A stretch of DNA of 64,000 nt from Dioscorea cayenensis subsp. rotundata (lineage: Eukaryota; Streptophyta; Magnoliopsida; Dioscoreales; Dioscoreaceae), in NCBI RefSeq assembly GCF_009730915.1, contig NC_052474.1, positions 21,735,501 through 21,799,500 on the forward strand. Direction: 5' to 3'. The notes below the pieces were generated by a model. The model was given only the letters and a program-made list of their open reading frames with translations. It was not told where the DNA came from and made no database searches. Shown here piece after piece: positions 13,401 to 23,580 of the stretch. Numbering within the stretch: the stretch's first letter is position 1; each line of letters starts with the position of its first letter. The translations under genes and the position numbers were made by a program.

Positions 13401-14644
13401 TATGCTAGATTTGACGACGGAGGAGATACAATTTTGCATGAGTCAAGGTATGAACAGCACAATTATTTCTTTTCAAGAAAAGAAGAAATCTATATTCCGA
13501 AATATCTTTCATGATGTCTAATAAATATTAATACCTATCCCTAAGAACAACATTAAGAATTTGCTGAAGTTGTGAGACTAATACTACTTAAACCAAGAAT
13601 AAACTAAAATCGGGTTTTTCACTTTTTCGGACAAAGCTTCAAGTTAGCTCAAAGCTGGTTAGATCGATCTCAATACAAAGACAATGTCAGTAAATGTTGT
13701 CATAGATCATTTATATAGAGAGCCTTTTCCTTCTATTGTACCATAAGGCATGAATCTAGACGGAAAATATCGTCTAATGGTGCCGGGATATAGTTGATTG
13801 ATGTTATGTTTCATTGCTATGTTGCAAAGAATCTTTCCTGCATTTTGATCTCCCTTAATTCTGTGATATTTTCTCCATCAAACACGGCGTCATAAAATTA
13901 ATAAATGCCTTTTGTCTTCACTAATGATATGTAAATTTCGACAGATTTTGACAGCACTATATGTATTTTCATGACAAAACTTGCACGCATCATGACTAGG
14001 TTAGTGTTTCACAAAATATCCAGATGTCACTAGTATCTATCTGAGAATTAAGTTTTCAGCTGTAACATACAAAGGCTTCAATCAGATGGACCTTGATCTA
14101 GACTAGGATTTTTCCTGCATTTTGAACTCACTTATACTATGATATTTTCTCCACCAAACACGACATCATAAAATTGATAAATGCCTTTTGTCGTCACTAA
14201 TGAAAGGTAAATTTCGACAAATTTTGACAGCACTATATGTCCATGAAAATAATTGACACAACTTGTAAGCATCATAACTGGGTTAGTGTTTCACTAAATA
14301 TCCAGATGTCACAAGCATCTACCTCAGAAAATGTAATCAATGCCACAAAATAGTAATAGAAGTTGTCTTGACAAAATATCATATTTTGTCAGTCTTGTTT
14401 GTTTTTGTTTTTGACAAGATATCATGCATGCCAGTAACACAACTAGAGAAGTTGACACTGATTTTGCATCTTGATATTATTGTAGAAGGCTATGCTACCA
14501 AAAAGTTTTTGAAATTTTACAGGAACAGTATGTGTCCGGGGATTCGACAGAGAAACAAGAAGAGTAGAACTTCTATATAAAAGATTACATGTTCCTGCAA
14601 GTCAAGCAACAAAGAAAAAGTCAAAACCAGAGAACAAGGACTGA
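7421..14644 (+). CDS. DML: DEMETER/ROS1-like 5-methylcytosine DNA glycosylase
   Basis: Nuclear bifunctional DNA glycosylase/lyase that excises 5-methylcytosine and starts active DNA demethylation by base excision repair. Seventeen exons: 7421-8699, 8817-8907, 9027-9786, 10031-10110, 10423-10507, 10635-10726, 10851-10919, 11045-11081, 11176-11258, 11419-11865, 11961-11997, 12092-12149, 12228-12367, 13009-13074, 13205-13319, 13409-13447, 14523-14644. They total 3600 nt, so 1199 aa. The ATG follows an in-frame TAG at 7409. The N-terminus carries a lysine/arginine-rich region (about residues 25-70). The split HhH-GPD glycosylase runs from WKGSVVDSVVGVFLTQNVSD (about 435) and resumes after a low-complexity insert; the catalytic Lys749 lies in GLGLKSVDCV and Asp767 in VDTNIARI. 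The [4Fe-4S] cysteines are 834, 841, 844 and 850 (C-x6-C-x2-C-x5-C). A permuted CXXC-like segment (KACFRCNS) and an RRM-like C-terminal domain ending VCVRGFDRETRR follow. It is shorter than ROS1 or DME and closer in size to DML3; the exact orthologue is not decided. Confidence 0.94.
10508..10634 (+). repeat. CT/CA microsatellite inside DNA glycosylase intron 5
   Basis: This short intron is dominated by (CT)n followed by (CA)n, an interrupting gggcgtgcgtgcg, then (CA)n again (about 10529-10584). A length-variable tract of this kind sits only about 20 bp after the donor at 10508. Confidence 0.7.
10739..10824 (+). repeat. Short tandem duplication in DNA glycosylase intron 6
   Basis: The roughly 32-bp sequence ttgataatcaattacatgat plus tgg(t/c)attgatca occurs at about 10739-10770 and again at about 10792-10823, differing at one base. 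The intervening 21 bp are unique. It fills most of the 124-bp intron. Confidence 0.8.
12150..12227 (+). other. Non-canonical GC-AG intron in the DNA glycosylase gene
   Basis: The reading frame (AIWKPG then ENAESTEPP) is preserved only if the intron starts with GCAAGC at 12150 and ends with AATAG at 12227. No GT donor near this point keeps the frame. GC-AG introns are a recognised minor class of U2 introns, usually with an otherwise strong donor, as here (CCAG/GCAAGC). Confidence 0.75.
12368..13008 (+). other. DNA glycosylase intron 13
   Basis: A 641-bp AT- and T-rich intron between exons encoding TVRGTLL and IPCRTAMRGRFPLNG. Short open frames in it have no recognisable features and are treated as chance. 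Confidence 0.7.
13835..14328 (+). repeat. Imperfect direct repeat in the last DNA glycosylase intron
   Basis: Two copies of about 215 bp, at about 13835-14050 and 14112-14328 (period about 277), share ttcctgcattttga, tgatattttctcca(t/c)caaacac, cataaaatt(a/g)ataaatgcc, gacagcactatatg, ggttagtgtttcac and aatatccagatgtcac. The repeat lies inside the 1075-bp intron 16. Divergence between copies suggests an old duplication; the unit has no coding capacity. Confidence 0.8.
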
Positions 14645-15073
14645 CCATGCTGATCAAGTTGGAAAGAGAAATTCTTTAATCCTATTTCATATTATCAATG
14701 CCCTAAAATCATTTTAAGAGTTTAGATGAAGTACATTTGAATGCAGAGAAATGACATCAACTATGTACATATGGAAGCACTATTTTGAATGGTTCCTAGT
14801 TCTGCAATGTCATTCCATTGTGATATATCATATAGACTCATAAAAGCATTCTTTCACTGTTTTCATTTCATTCACACATTAACAGTGTTTGGATTTCATG
14901 GGAGTACAATATAACACAACAAGCGGCCATATTTTAGAAAGCAAAAGAAATACAAGCCATGAATATTCACAATAGTGGAGAAAGAAAAAAGACTCGCACT
15001 ATACAAACTCAGGCACTTATTTTCTTCCAAAACAAAGTAAAAGCAGAGAGATGGGGAGACAGAGAGGAGGTAC
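14645..15073. other. Convergent 3' flank between the DNA glycosylase and BT genes
   Basis: The two genes face each other here with 429 bp between stop codons, so this stretch must hold both 3' untranslated regions and polyadenylation sites. No further gene is seen. Confidence 0.7.
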
Positions 15074-18000
15074 TCAATACTCATGAACTGGTTCATGTTT
15101 GTGTCTCTTGGCCAGTGAAGTCATGACTCTGGCAGCAATCACCTTCCTCACCAGCATCTCCCATTTCCCTTCACCTCCTTTGACTTTCACCTCCTGCATT
15201 CCATCTTTGAACTGCCTGTAAATTAATTAAACCATCAAATCAGTAAACACGGATATGAATATATAAGTCCAGGTCTCATCTATGGGAGATACCCACTTGC
15301 ATAGAGGAACCTTGCAAGGTTCAGGCTGATCACAAGTATACGAGTGAAGACGAAAGAGTTGCCACATGCGCTTGCAGCGAAAGCAGCCACCCGGGGTTCG
15401 TTTGCGGTCACAGACGGCGAAGTGCTTGATGAGATGCTGCAGGCCTTGGCAAGTGTTGAATTTGGAACAGGGGCCCTTGCTCTTGCTTGGTGGCTCACCA
15501 TCACAAGGCCCCACGTCTGTGCAGCCTTCTATGCATATGTGCTGAAGGCATTCCATTGCTTCGCTTAGTTCAATATATACCTGTTCCTGCTCTCTCTTCC
15601 TCCTTCTCCGCTTCACCCTCTGCAAAAAGTAGCATGAACAATCTTATTAGTTGAAGTAATTTGATTTTCTCAATCATGTGTATTTGCTGATCAAGAATGA
15701 TATATATATATATATATATATATATGTATTTGCAGACATGTTCATGCAAAATGGCTTATTTACATTCCTGCTTATTTCAATGCAATTTGTACTGACCAGA
15801 TTGCTAAACTTTCGCTTTAAATAAAAGTAGCATTACTTTTTACATGCAACTACTATGCATATGGGCACAACCCAAAGGCATTTTAAGAGATGCTCAAGCA
15901 TATTTGTCTCCATCATTCCGTCGAAAATAATAATGAAGCATGCTCTTCATGGGCATGTTTTAATAAAGCAGCAATTGAGAGCAACGCCACATCAAAAAGA
16001 TTCCAAAGAACCGAAAGTAGCAAAATGGCCTTGCCGTCTCACATACTAATATCCTATTGTTGGCCTAGGTTTGTCCATACTAGAAGCAAAGCTAAGTTAG
16101 CTAACTTACCCAACTTTGTTTCTTAGCAGCCAAAAGTCTTGGCTACACTGGGCTAGCTTATCACATAATTATTAAGATCCATGTAAATTATTTTAAATCT
16201 AATAGTCGCCTAACACAGACAAAGGATTATCAAAGATACATTTTAATTGCTTTTACATCTAATTGTCACCAAACACATGTTCAATGATTTTGATTCAGGA
16301 ATCCAATGCAAAATGGAACTGCCCAGAGTTAAAACATAGATAGAACTTGAGACAAGTATTAGAAAAAGATAAAGTCTTCATTATTAAATTCCAGGACATG
16401 AGACTGACACAGGCGGAAGTGGGGGAGAACGCACCAACATTGGAAGACCTTAGGAAAGGACACAGACAGCTGGTCTTCTCCAATAAAATCACAATCATAT
16501 CACAAGAGTTCCATGGTCACCCAACAATAACCACTAAAAAAAATGCTAACTTTCAACCAACAAACTAAACAATTAACATGAAGACAAGTTGCCAAACAAA
16601 AATTAAAATGCAGAACTATGAAAAAAAAAAAAGAAAACTTTAGTTAGTACTAACCGAGTCAGATTCCTGAAGGAACTGAAGGATCTCAAGCTCCAGCCAA
16701 GGATCATTAGCCTGGAGGAATTGCCAAGCCTCAGTTTGCTCCACAGAGCTGAAGTCCTTAGCCAAGAACTTCATGCAGCGCAGGTAAAGCCAAGGGGCAT
16801 CACATTGCCTAGCCAGCTGCAGCACATCCACCACCGTCTCCGCCGTGAGCCGCACCGCCAGCCCAGCCTCGCACGCGCGCTTCAGCTGCCCCACTTGGTA
16901 CACGTGTGAAAGCACCAGCAGATGCATCCCATACTTGTCCACTTCCTCCTCGTTCTCCGAAAACCTGCCCACCCAATCAATCCCAACCGTTCAATCCAAA
17001 TCATTTTTTTTCATAAAAATTAATTATTTAATTAATTAAACTACAACCACTAACCACACACCGCCTCGCCGCACAGAATTTTTTTTATTTTTTAAATTGA
17101 ATAATTTATTTTAAAAGAAAAGGAATAGAAAATAAATAAATTAATTAACTAGAAAAAATGATAGCAGTGCCAAGTGTAATGCATGATGTCAAAGGGAGAC
17201 AAAAGAAGACCCAGCAATGAAAAACGTGAGCAATAATGGCATGCAGTCCCACATTGACTAGGAAAATTGGGAAACTTTCAAAAAAGTATGTGTGCAAGAA
17301 ATCTTACTTTGAATTTGAAATTTTCATTTATTTATTTATTTTTGACAAAAAAAATTTTGATTTTTCATAATAAAACAAGGATTAAAAAAAACTATGTCAT
17401 TTTGTTCCTTGTACTACATGAATTTGACGTTATGCCTACTCAAATATGACACATAGTTAACTACATCCACATTAGTCTTAAACTTCAAAATTACAGATTT
17501 ATATAATTTAACTTTGAAAAAAAGATTTTTTTTATTTAATAATAAAAAATAATTATGATTTAAATTTTAAATGTAATTCGCAGGCAAGACAAAAAAAAAA
17601 AACAAGGAGTTCCAATTCTGAAATTGGGACCAGTATACACCTTTGCAAGATTCATGAATTTACAAAGGTTTCTTTTTGATAAAAAAAAAAAAAAAGAAAA
17701 GGAAATATCAAAGTTATTACTCACAAAACCCCTTGATCTTGTAAATTATTACAAGCACAGAGGTGAGAAGTAATTTCAAACTTTTCAAGCTGGTCAGAAT
17801 AAAAAATCCCTTTCTTCTCCTCCTCCATCATCAGAGAACAAAGCTTGAAAAATTAAAAATTAAAAATTAAAAAAAAAATTAAAAAAAGAAAAGAATCAGA
17901 GATCACAAACCTGGAGGAGTAGAGGAAGCGAACGAAGGCGAGAACAGCATCGCAAGGAACGCCAAGAACTGGAATGACTTTCGCTGAGCTCCGCCCTCGC

Positions 18001-18300
18001 TTCAAAGGCCGCTCCAGCAAGCTCTGCAGCACCGGAGACACAGATGCCTTCATTGAAACCATGGATCCAAGATCAAAAACAACAACAACGAATCAGAGAG
18101 ATCCTCAATCATCTCAAAACCAAATGCAAAGAAAACAGATTAAAAAAACAACATACAAGAATAGATGAATCAACCGAGATGCTCCGCCTCCCTGATGTCA
18201 CGATCTTCACATCAGGACCTAAGATTTCGCCGTCTCCTTCTCCCTCCGACTTCGAGACGAGATGGATCGGCATGGCGATGGTGCCTGGGAGGATCTTCAT
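15074..18300 (-). CDS. BTB/POZ and TAZ domain-containing (BT family) protein
   Basis: Plant-specific scaffold protein of the BT1-BT5 family, known as CUL3-associated, calmodulin-binding regulators in the nucleus and cytosol acting in gametophyte development and hormone, sugar and nitrate responses. Five exons in transcript order: 18300-18157, 18047-17911, 16964-16655, 15619-15297, 15215-15074. They total 1056 nt, so 351 aa, with all phases closing. The BTB domain starts at about residue 30 (DVKIVTSGRR), continues through ASVSPVLQSLL and VLGVPCDAVLAFVRFLYSS, and is followed by a BACK-like helical region (MHLLVLSHVYQVGQLKRACE). The TAZ zinc finger (about 210-305) keeps its cysteine/histidine pattern, including CSKFNTCQGLQHLIKHFAVC, GGCFRCKRMWQLFRLHSYTC and CKVPLC. 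A basic C-terminal helix (WEMLVRKVIAARVM) fits the calmodulin-binding tail. The ATG at 18300 is the first in frame. Which BT paralogue it is cannot be settled. Confidence 0.95.
15620..16654 (-). other. BT gene intron 3
   Basis: A 1.0-kb intron between the BACK and TAZ coding exons. It contains an (AT)n tract at about 15702-15725 and no supportable gene on either strand. Confidence 0.7.
16965..17910 (-). other. BT gene intron 2
   Basis: A 0.95-kb intron with several A/T homopolymer runs and an (AATTA)n-like stretch (about 17847-17882) near its donor end. Nothing else is recognised. Confidence 0.65.
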
Positions 18301-18410
18301 CTCTCCAATGCTCGTAGCTCTGCTTCTCTTTCCTCTGAGATTGGATCACTTGGAAGGACGAACGAGGCTTCCAAATTCCAATGGTGCTCGAGATCTCTCG
18401 ATGATGCTTG

Positions 18411-18418
18411 TATTTATA
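18411..18418 (-). promoter_or_regulatory. TATA box of the BT gene
   Basis: On the minus strand the sequence reads CTCTATAAATAC, 111 bp upstream of the ATG at 18300. With the usual 25-35 bp spacing transcription would start near 18380, giving a leader of about 80 nt. Confidence 0.6.
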
Positions 18419-18500
18419 GAGGAAGCCATCACTCCATCCTGAAGGTGGGATATTTTGCAGCTATAACCCTGAAAAATAGTTTAATTCCATAATGCCAAGT

Positions 18501-19600
18501 GCCAATTTACTTTTATACCCTTAATTTATTGTTTAATATTATTGAAATTATTTGAAATACCCGTTATTACAGTATTGTGCATATATTGTACTATTTATAT
18601 AGATAAAAAAAAAATATAATAATACTGTTTATGGGTTCTTTGTGAAAGATGTCATTTTTTTTTCTTTCCAGAGTTACATAGCAGAAAATTTATTAATTTA
18701 ATTTAGCTTTTAAAATATTTTCGTTAAGACGATGTAACTGTTTGTCTATTAACATTTTTTTATAATGCAGAGACAGTATTTGTTACATTTTCATAAAAAA
18801 AATATATTATTTAACAATAAATTTATATGTATATATTATTGTGAGACATAGATGGTTTTTGATATTAATTTTGTTTTAAATCAAGAAGATATTTTGGTAA
18901 AACGTAAGGCATATAAATGAATTCTTATGTTTTTGGGAATTGAATTAGGTTTTGATGTTGAAAGTAATATCTGTGTCGCAGGAAAATTGAATCATTTAGA
19001 AGATATTATTTCCACACCAGTGATGTCATGCCATATGTATGAATGCCATAAATTGGAACTTATTATTTATTAATTATATTAATAAAATCACGGTTCATAA
19101 AATTAAGAAGATTTATTTTTTATTAATCAAATAATATATGTAAAGCCATATTTAATAATAAAGATCAGGTTGTGCAAAAATTGTTGTTTTGTCCAAATAT
19201 GTAAATTTTTACAATTATTTGTTATAATTTTTGGGGAATATATCCACTTTTATCAAAAAAAAAAATGGAATATTTGAAATATTACAGATTTTTTTTCTAA
19301 TATCATACATTGAAACTTAATATATTATCTTAGGATTCATGTTAATTAATACTTATTATATAGATAAGATTATAATTATTTGACTTTTTAATTATATAAA
19401 ATCTCGGCTATAATACATATCAATAGATATTAGACATGCAATTAATTTTGATGTAAAATTCACAAGCTTTTTATTAAATTTTTTTTTTTATTGTTATAAC
19501 TAGTTATAAAAAAGAATATATAACCAAGCCGGTGAGAAGGTATTAAACATCAAAAGTTGTTTTAAAGTGTCAAATAAATTTTAAATAATAAAACAGTGAC
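18501..19600. other. AT-rich upstream flank of the BT gene
   Basis: About 1.1 kb of very AT-rich sequence with no gene, RNA or defined element that I can support. Confidence 0.6.
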
Positions 19601-19619
19601 AAGTAATTTTATTAACTTT

Positions 19620-20010
19620 CCAGGGGCGGGAAGTAAAAAACGCGCCTTTTATAATTAAGGTATTCTACAAGGGTACATAAGCGAAAAAGAGCAAAAGCGA
19701 AAAGGGAAAATATAAATATAATCGCTGACGTGGCGATCTAAACGGCATCTCATCGCCGAACAGACGCGTAGTTACGTGTACGCGTATTTTGATACGGTAT
19801 ACGGTATCCAAAGACCCCACCGCCGATTATAAAGCGGCTTTTCGTGGCTGGAAGCGCCTCTTTAGCTCAAGTGTCTACGCTGACGTGGCACTCTCCCATC
19901 CTCGTTCTCATCCGTACACCTCAGCGCCTCATCCAACTGCCTTGACATGCTGACCCCACGTGGCATACGGGGCCCACCAAATACAATTAAGTATGGGGCC
20001 CACTTTTGTC
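19620..20010. promoter_or_regulatory. GC-rich island with clustered ACGT, TCP-type and E2F-like motifs
   Basis: An abrupt GC-rich patch inside an AT-rich desert. It holds CGCTGACGTGGC at 19723 and again at 19878, a palindromic G-box CCACGTGG at 19956-19963, two GGGGCCCAC sites matching the class I TCP consensus (19969-19977 and 19995-20003), and GGCGGGAA (19625-19632), an E2F-like site. These are typical plant promoter elements. The nearest known gene reading away from it is the BT gene on the minus strand (ATG 1.3-1.7 kb away), so it may be a distal BT control region, or the promoter of an unrecognised transcript. Confidence 0.45.
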
Positions 20011-20094
20011 GGAGCTTTAGAGGAAGAGGGAAATATCTTGGTAGCTTATTATTAATAATTAAGTTTAGGTTTGATATCATTGTCATTATGAACC

Positions 20095-21120
20095 ACTTGA
20101 TGAGCGCCACGTGGACATGAGATGAAGATTTTTTATTATTTTATTGCCACTTTTTCACTTTTACCAATTTTTTTTTTCTCTACTTGCAATGAAAAGTGTT
20201 TATTGTATTTTTAAGGACCACTTTAAATTAATACAATTGGGTTTATAGAAGCCCTTGCAATTGGGATTGAGATGAAATTAAAATTAAAATTAAAATTAAA
20301 AAAAAGGAGAAAAAAATTGAAAATTAGGGTTTCATGTTGTTTCATGTAATTGGCTTTTGGGGAAACCCAAACCACGCCAGGTTATCATTAAAACAGTATT
20401 CATTATTAATTATCTGTTATAGTGAGAACTGATAAATTATTTCCTGATTCTCAAATTTTATTTATTTAATTAAAAAATTGCTACATTAACTTATGAAAAT
20501 TAATAATAAAAAAATTCATGCCAAAACCATAAAAAAAAAAAAAAAAACAAAGCTAGCAGTTCTAGTATGATGCAAAAATTTTCTCATTTAATGAGTAATA
20601 ATTAAATTAAAAATTAATCAATCCGAAGAAAATTTTTCTTTACAAATGATCAATTTCTTGTCCAAAAGCGAAGTAGTTTGATATACCTTTTTTTTTATTA
20701 TTATCAGTCAAAATTAATTTTATTTTTGTGTGTTTTTCATCGAATTATTATTATTATTAGTTTCAAATTATAGACTTAAGAAATTTAGTTATTTATTTCA
20801 AAAGAAATTTAGTTATGGCCAAGTAATTAAATTTAGTTTACTATTGTGATTATAAAACACTTGATGAGGGTCACGTGCAATGGAGATATTTATTATTTTA
20901 TTGCCACTTTTTGCCCTTGTACCATATTTTTTTCTCTACTTGCAAGGAAAAGTATTTACATATATTTTATGGACCACATAAATAATTAATTAATTAATGC
21001 AAGTGGATCTATCCTTTGCAGTTGGGATTGAGATAAAATTAAAAAATAAAAAAAAGGAAAATTTTGAAAACTAGGGTTTAAGGTTGTCCCATGTGATTGG
21101 CTTTTGGAGAAACCCAAACC
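20095..21120 (+). repeat. Duplicated block of about 270 bp (two direct copies)
   Basis: Copy A (about 20095-20374) and copy B (about 20858-21120) share, in order: gatgag with a CACGTG core, ttattattttattgccactttt, tctctacttgcaa(t/g)gaaaagt, ggaccac, cagttgggattgagat-like sequence, (aaatt)n, an A(C/T)TAGGGTTT telo-box-like motif, and attggctttt(g)gagaaacccaaacc. The copies are separated by about 480 bp of unrelated AT-rich DNA. Neither has coding capacity. It could be a segmental duplication of a regulatory or transposon-derived block. Confidence 0.75.
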
Positions 21121-22442
21121 TTGGGGACATAATTATTATTAATTTTAAAAAAAATCTTAATTTTATTTTATTTATTTTAATGAGTAGTTTAAAATCAGAT
21201 TTGGTCATCCGGGAAATAAAATTTTCGGCAAATAAAACTTCTTGATATACCCTCAAATTTTTTATTTTACAAAATAGGTCAAAAACAATTTTTATTTTTT
21301 GTGTGGTTTTTTAACATTTTATTATTATGATTATTGTTTCCAAAATTTAGGCATATGAAATTTAGTTAAAATGTTGAATAGTTTATCTTAGAAATATGAA
21401 GAGATTAATAATACTCCAAAATTGAATAATTAAAGTGTTTGCCTAAATTTTTAATTTTATTGTTAATTTATTAAACTTCTCATGAAGTTAAATTTTTAGT
21501 CAGGGTAGTTTTTAATTCATAAGATGCTTGGTATATAAATTTGGGAGAAAAAAGACAAGTGTGAGGAAAGAAGTAGGTTGCATTCAATGAATCAAATAAA
21601 TAAGTGTACTCTGTGAGACCACTTGTGAGAGTACTTGTTGGCAAATTCAACTTAAATTTTTTTTTTATTGTTATTCCACCTTAATTACTAAGAGGGAATG
21701 AAACTTTTTATTTTATTTTATTTTTATTTTTTATATGAGAGTCAAGTGACTTTCTGTTTAAATATTATCAAAATAATTTGAAATTTTTAATTTATATACT
21801 AATCTTATATATTTATGCTTAGAGAATAGATTAATATTGGACGGGCAACCATTGTTTTTAAACTTACAAATTTAATAAATTAACAAAAAATAATATAATA
21901 GAAAAAATTCCTAAAAGAAAATCTTTTTAGTGACAAGTCAATATTTTGTGCGGATGGAGCACTTGATAGGATTGCTCAAAGCCATATTGATTCATAAAAT
22001 AACTTGAGGCCATTTCTAATATATATATATATATATATTAAAAAAATTAATATTTTTTTTTTACTTTTACAGATAAGTCATTATACATCATACATGAGAT
22101 ATGATTCGCCCTATCAACCTCTCACATGGGACTTTTGTATCTTATTATTAAACTCTACCAACATTGGCAAAAATGGATAATATTTAATAAACAAGCAAGT
22201 GATTGGAAATCACATAAAGCAAAAGAAACAAACTACTTTAAAAGCCATCCACAAACAATATAGTAAATATAAATAAATTTTTTTGAAAAAATCAAAGTTG
22301 GAAATTTTAGTTTTTAAGGTTGGTTGGTTGAATCCAATATCATATCATATCAGGCATAAATAGCAGCTTATCCATTTTATTATTTTTGTTAAAAAAAAAA
22401 AAAAAACATAACCCAACGGGATTAGTTTTATTGAATAAAACG

Positions 22443-22679
22443 TTAATAAAAAGATTTAAAAGGCTCAAATTCAAGTTTTACTTGACAAAGTGGTAATAAC
22501 GGGTCTTCAGTTGTGAGTGATGACTTGTAGTCTAAACCAGTGTTATTAGGTGAAGATGTATAGGTTGGACAATCAAATTTTTTATTTGTGCATACGTCTT
22601 TAATTGTATATGTGCTTGTCACATTTATAAAAAAAAAAAATAACAATAAGATAATCAACTCTATACTTTTCGTATTCAT
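22443..22679 (-). CDS. Candidate small secreted protein (uncertain)
   Basis: A single uninterrupted 78-codon frame starting with ATG at 22679. It begins with a polar stretch MNTKSIE, then a strongly hydrophobic core IILLLFFFFINV, then TSTYT, which has the form of a signal peptide, followed by a 50-residue polar part with three cysteines (DVCTNKKFDCPTY and PLCQVK) and an NNT glycosylation sequon. The CxxxxxCPTY pattern faintly recalls the start of SOUL/heme-binding-like secreted plant proteins, but I cannot claim homology. It sits in AT-rich DNA where chance frames of this size occur, and its hydrophobic core comes partly from a T-run. It could be spurious or a decayed 5' exon. Confidence 0.2.
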   Translation of the reverse strand: MNTKSIELIILLLFFFFINVTSTYTIKDVCTNKKFDCPTYTSSPNNTGLDYKSSLTTEDPLLPLCQVKLEFEPFKSFY

Positions 22680-23322
22680 TCATTGAAAATCAAATAATCC
22701 AAATATTTTTTTTTTTTTTGCATCTATTGCATTAATGATTGTGCTTGTTAAATTAAATTCATTACTTTTCTTGAACGCTATATTTAATAAGTGAAAAACA
22801 AAATATGATTAATTGGAAAAATAATTAATTTTCTTATTAAATGTTTGTCGACATAAATCAAGTTTATACACCATGATCATGTAAGCTTTGTTGTTAAGTC
22901 TAATAGATAAGTCTTTATTATTAGACCCACATAGTATTATTTAAACCCACCATGATCAACACATGCATATGTTTATACACATTAAAAGATTGCATTTGAC
23001 CATCGTGCCAATTTATGGTTCAAAAATTAAGTAATCAATAGCCTCTAAAGTCTAATTAAAATATATATATATATATATATATATATTTCCTTTGTGTTAA
23101 AACAAATAGATAGATGTGAATGATTAAGTTGTTAGGCGGAAAAGATATATCAAAATGATTTTTTTTCTCTTCTTTAAAGGGAAAGTAACTTAAAGTCCTC
23201 AGCCCATTGACTTTGGTAACCTCTCCATATATCAGTCCCTCATTTTCAGCTGAACTTTATACATGACCCCGTAGACTAAATTTATAATTGATAGAAAAAT
23301 CAATAATATAATTTATGATAAA

Positions 23323-23353
<31 letters not shown>

Positions 23354-23399
23354 TTGGCACCAAAGGAGTCTATAAACTAACAGCATTGTCCCACTATAA

Positions 23400-23580
23400 A
23401 TATAGTATTAGAATGGGACAATATTCAAAAGTCATGAGTTCAAATCCCGTTAGATGCTGATAGTAGGCTTCCTGTTGTGAGTTTATGTTTGTAATCCGAG
23501 CTCCGTTTTTTCCCGTACAAAGTGTAAATTAAATTCATACCTCATGTGCATGTCTTTAATAATACTTGTTATTTTTGTTA
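23400..23580 (+). repeat. Possible SINE-like fragment
   Basis: A GC-richer patch with gagttcaaatcccg (about 23438), similar to a tRNA-type B box, embedded in AT-rich DNA. A second similar motif, ctcgaatccc, is near 23640. There is no clear A box or poly(A)-flanked target duplication, so this is a weak call. Confidence 0.25.

Noticed and set aside
19862..20110. 82-codon minus-strand frame in the GC island
   Set aside because: No domain or signal sequence, and it runs through promoter-like motifs and into one copy of an intergenic repeat; more likely a chance frame.
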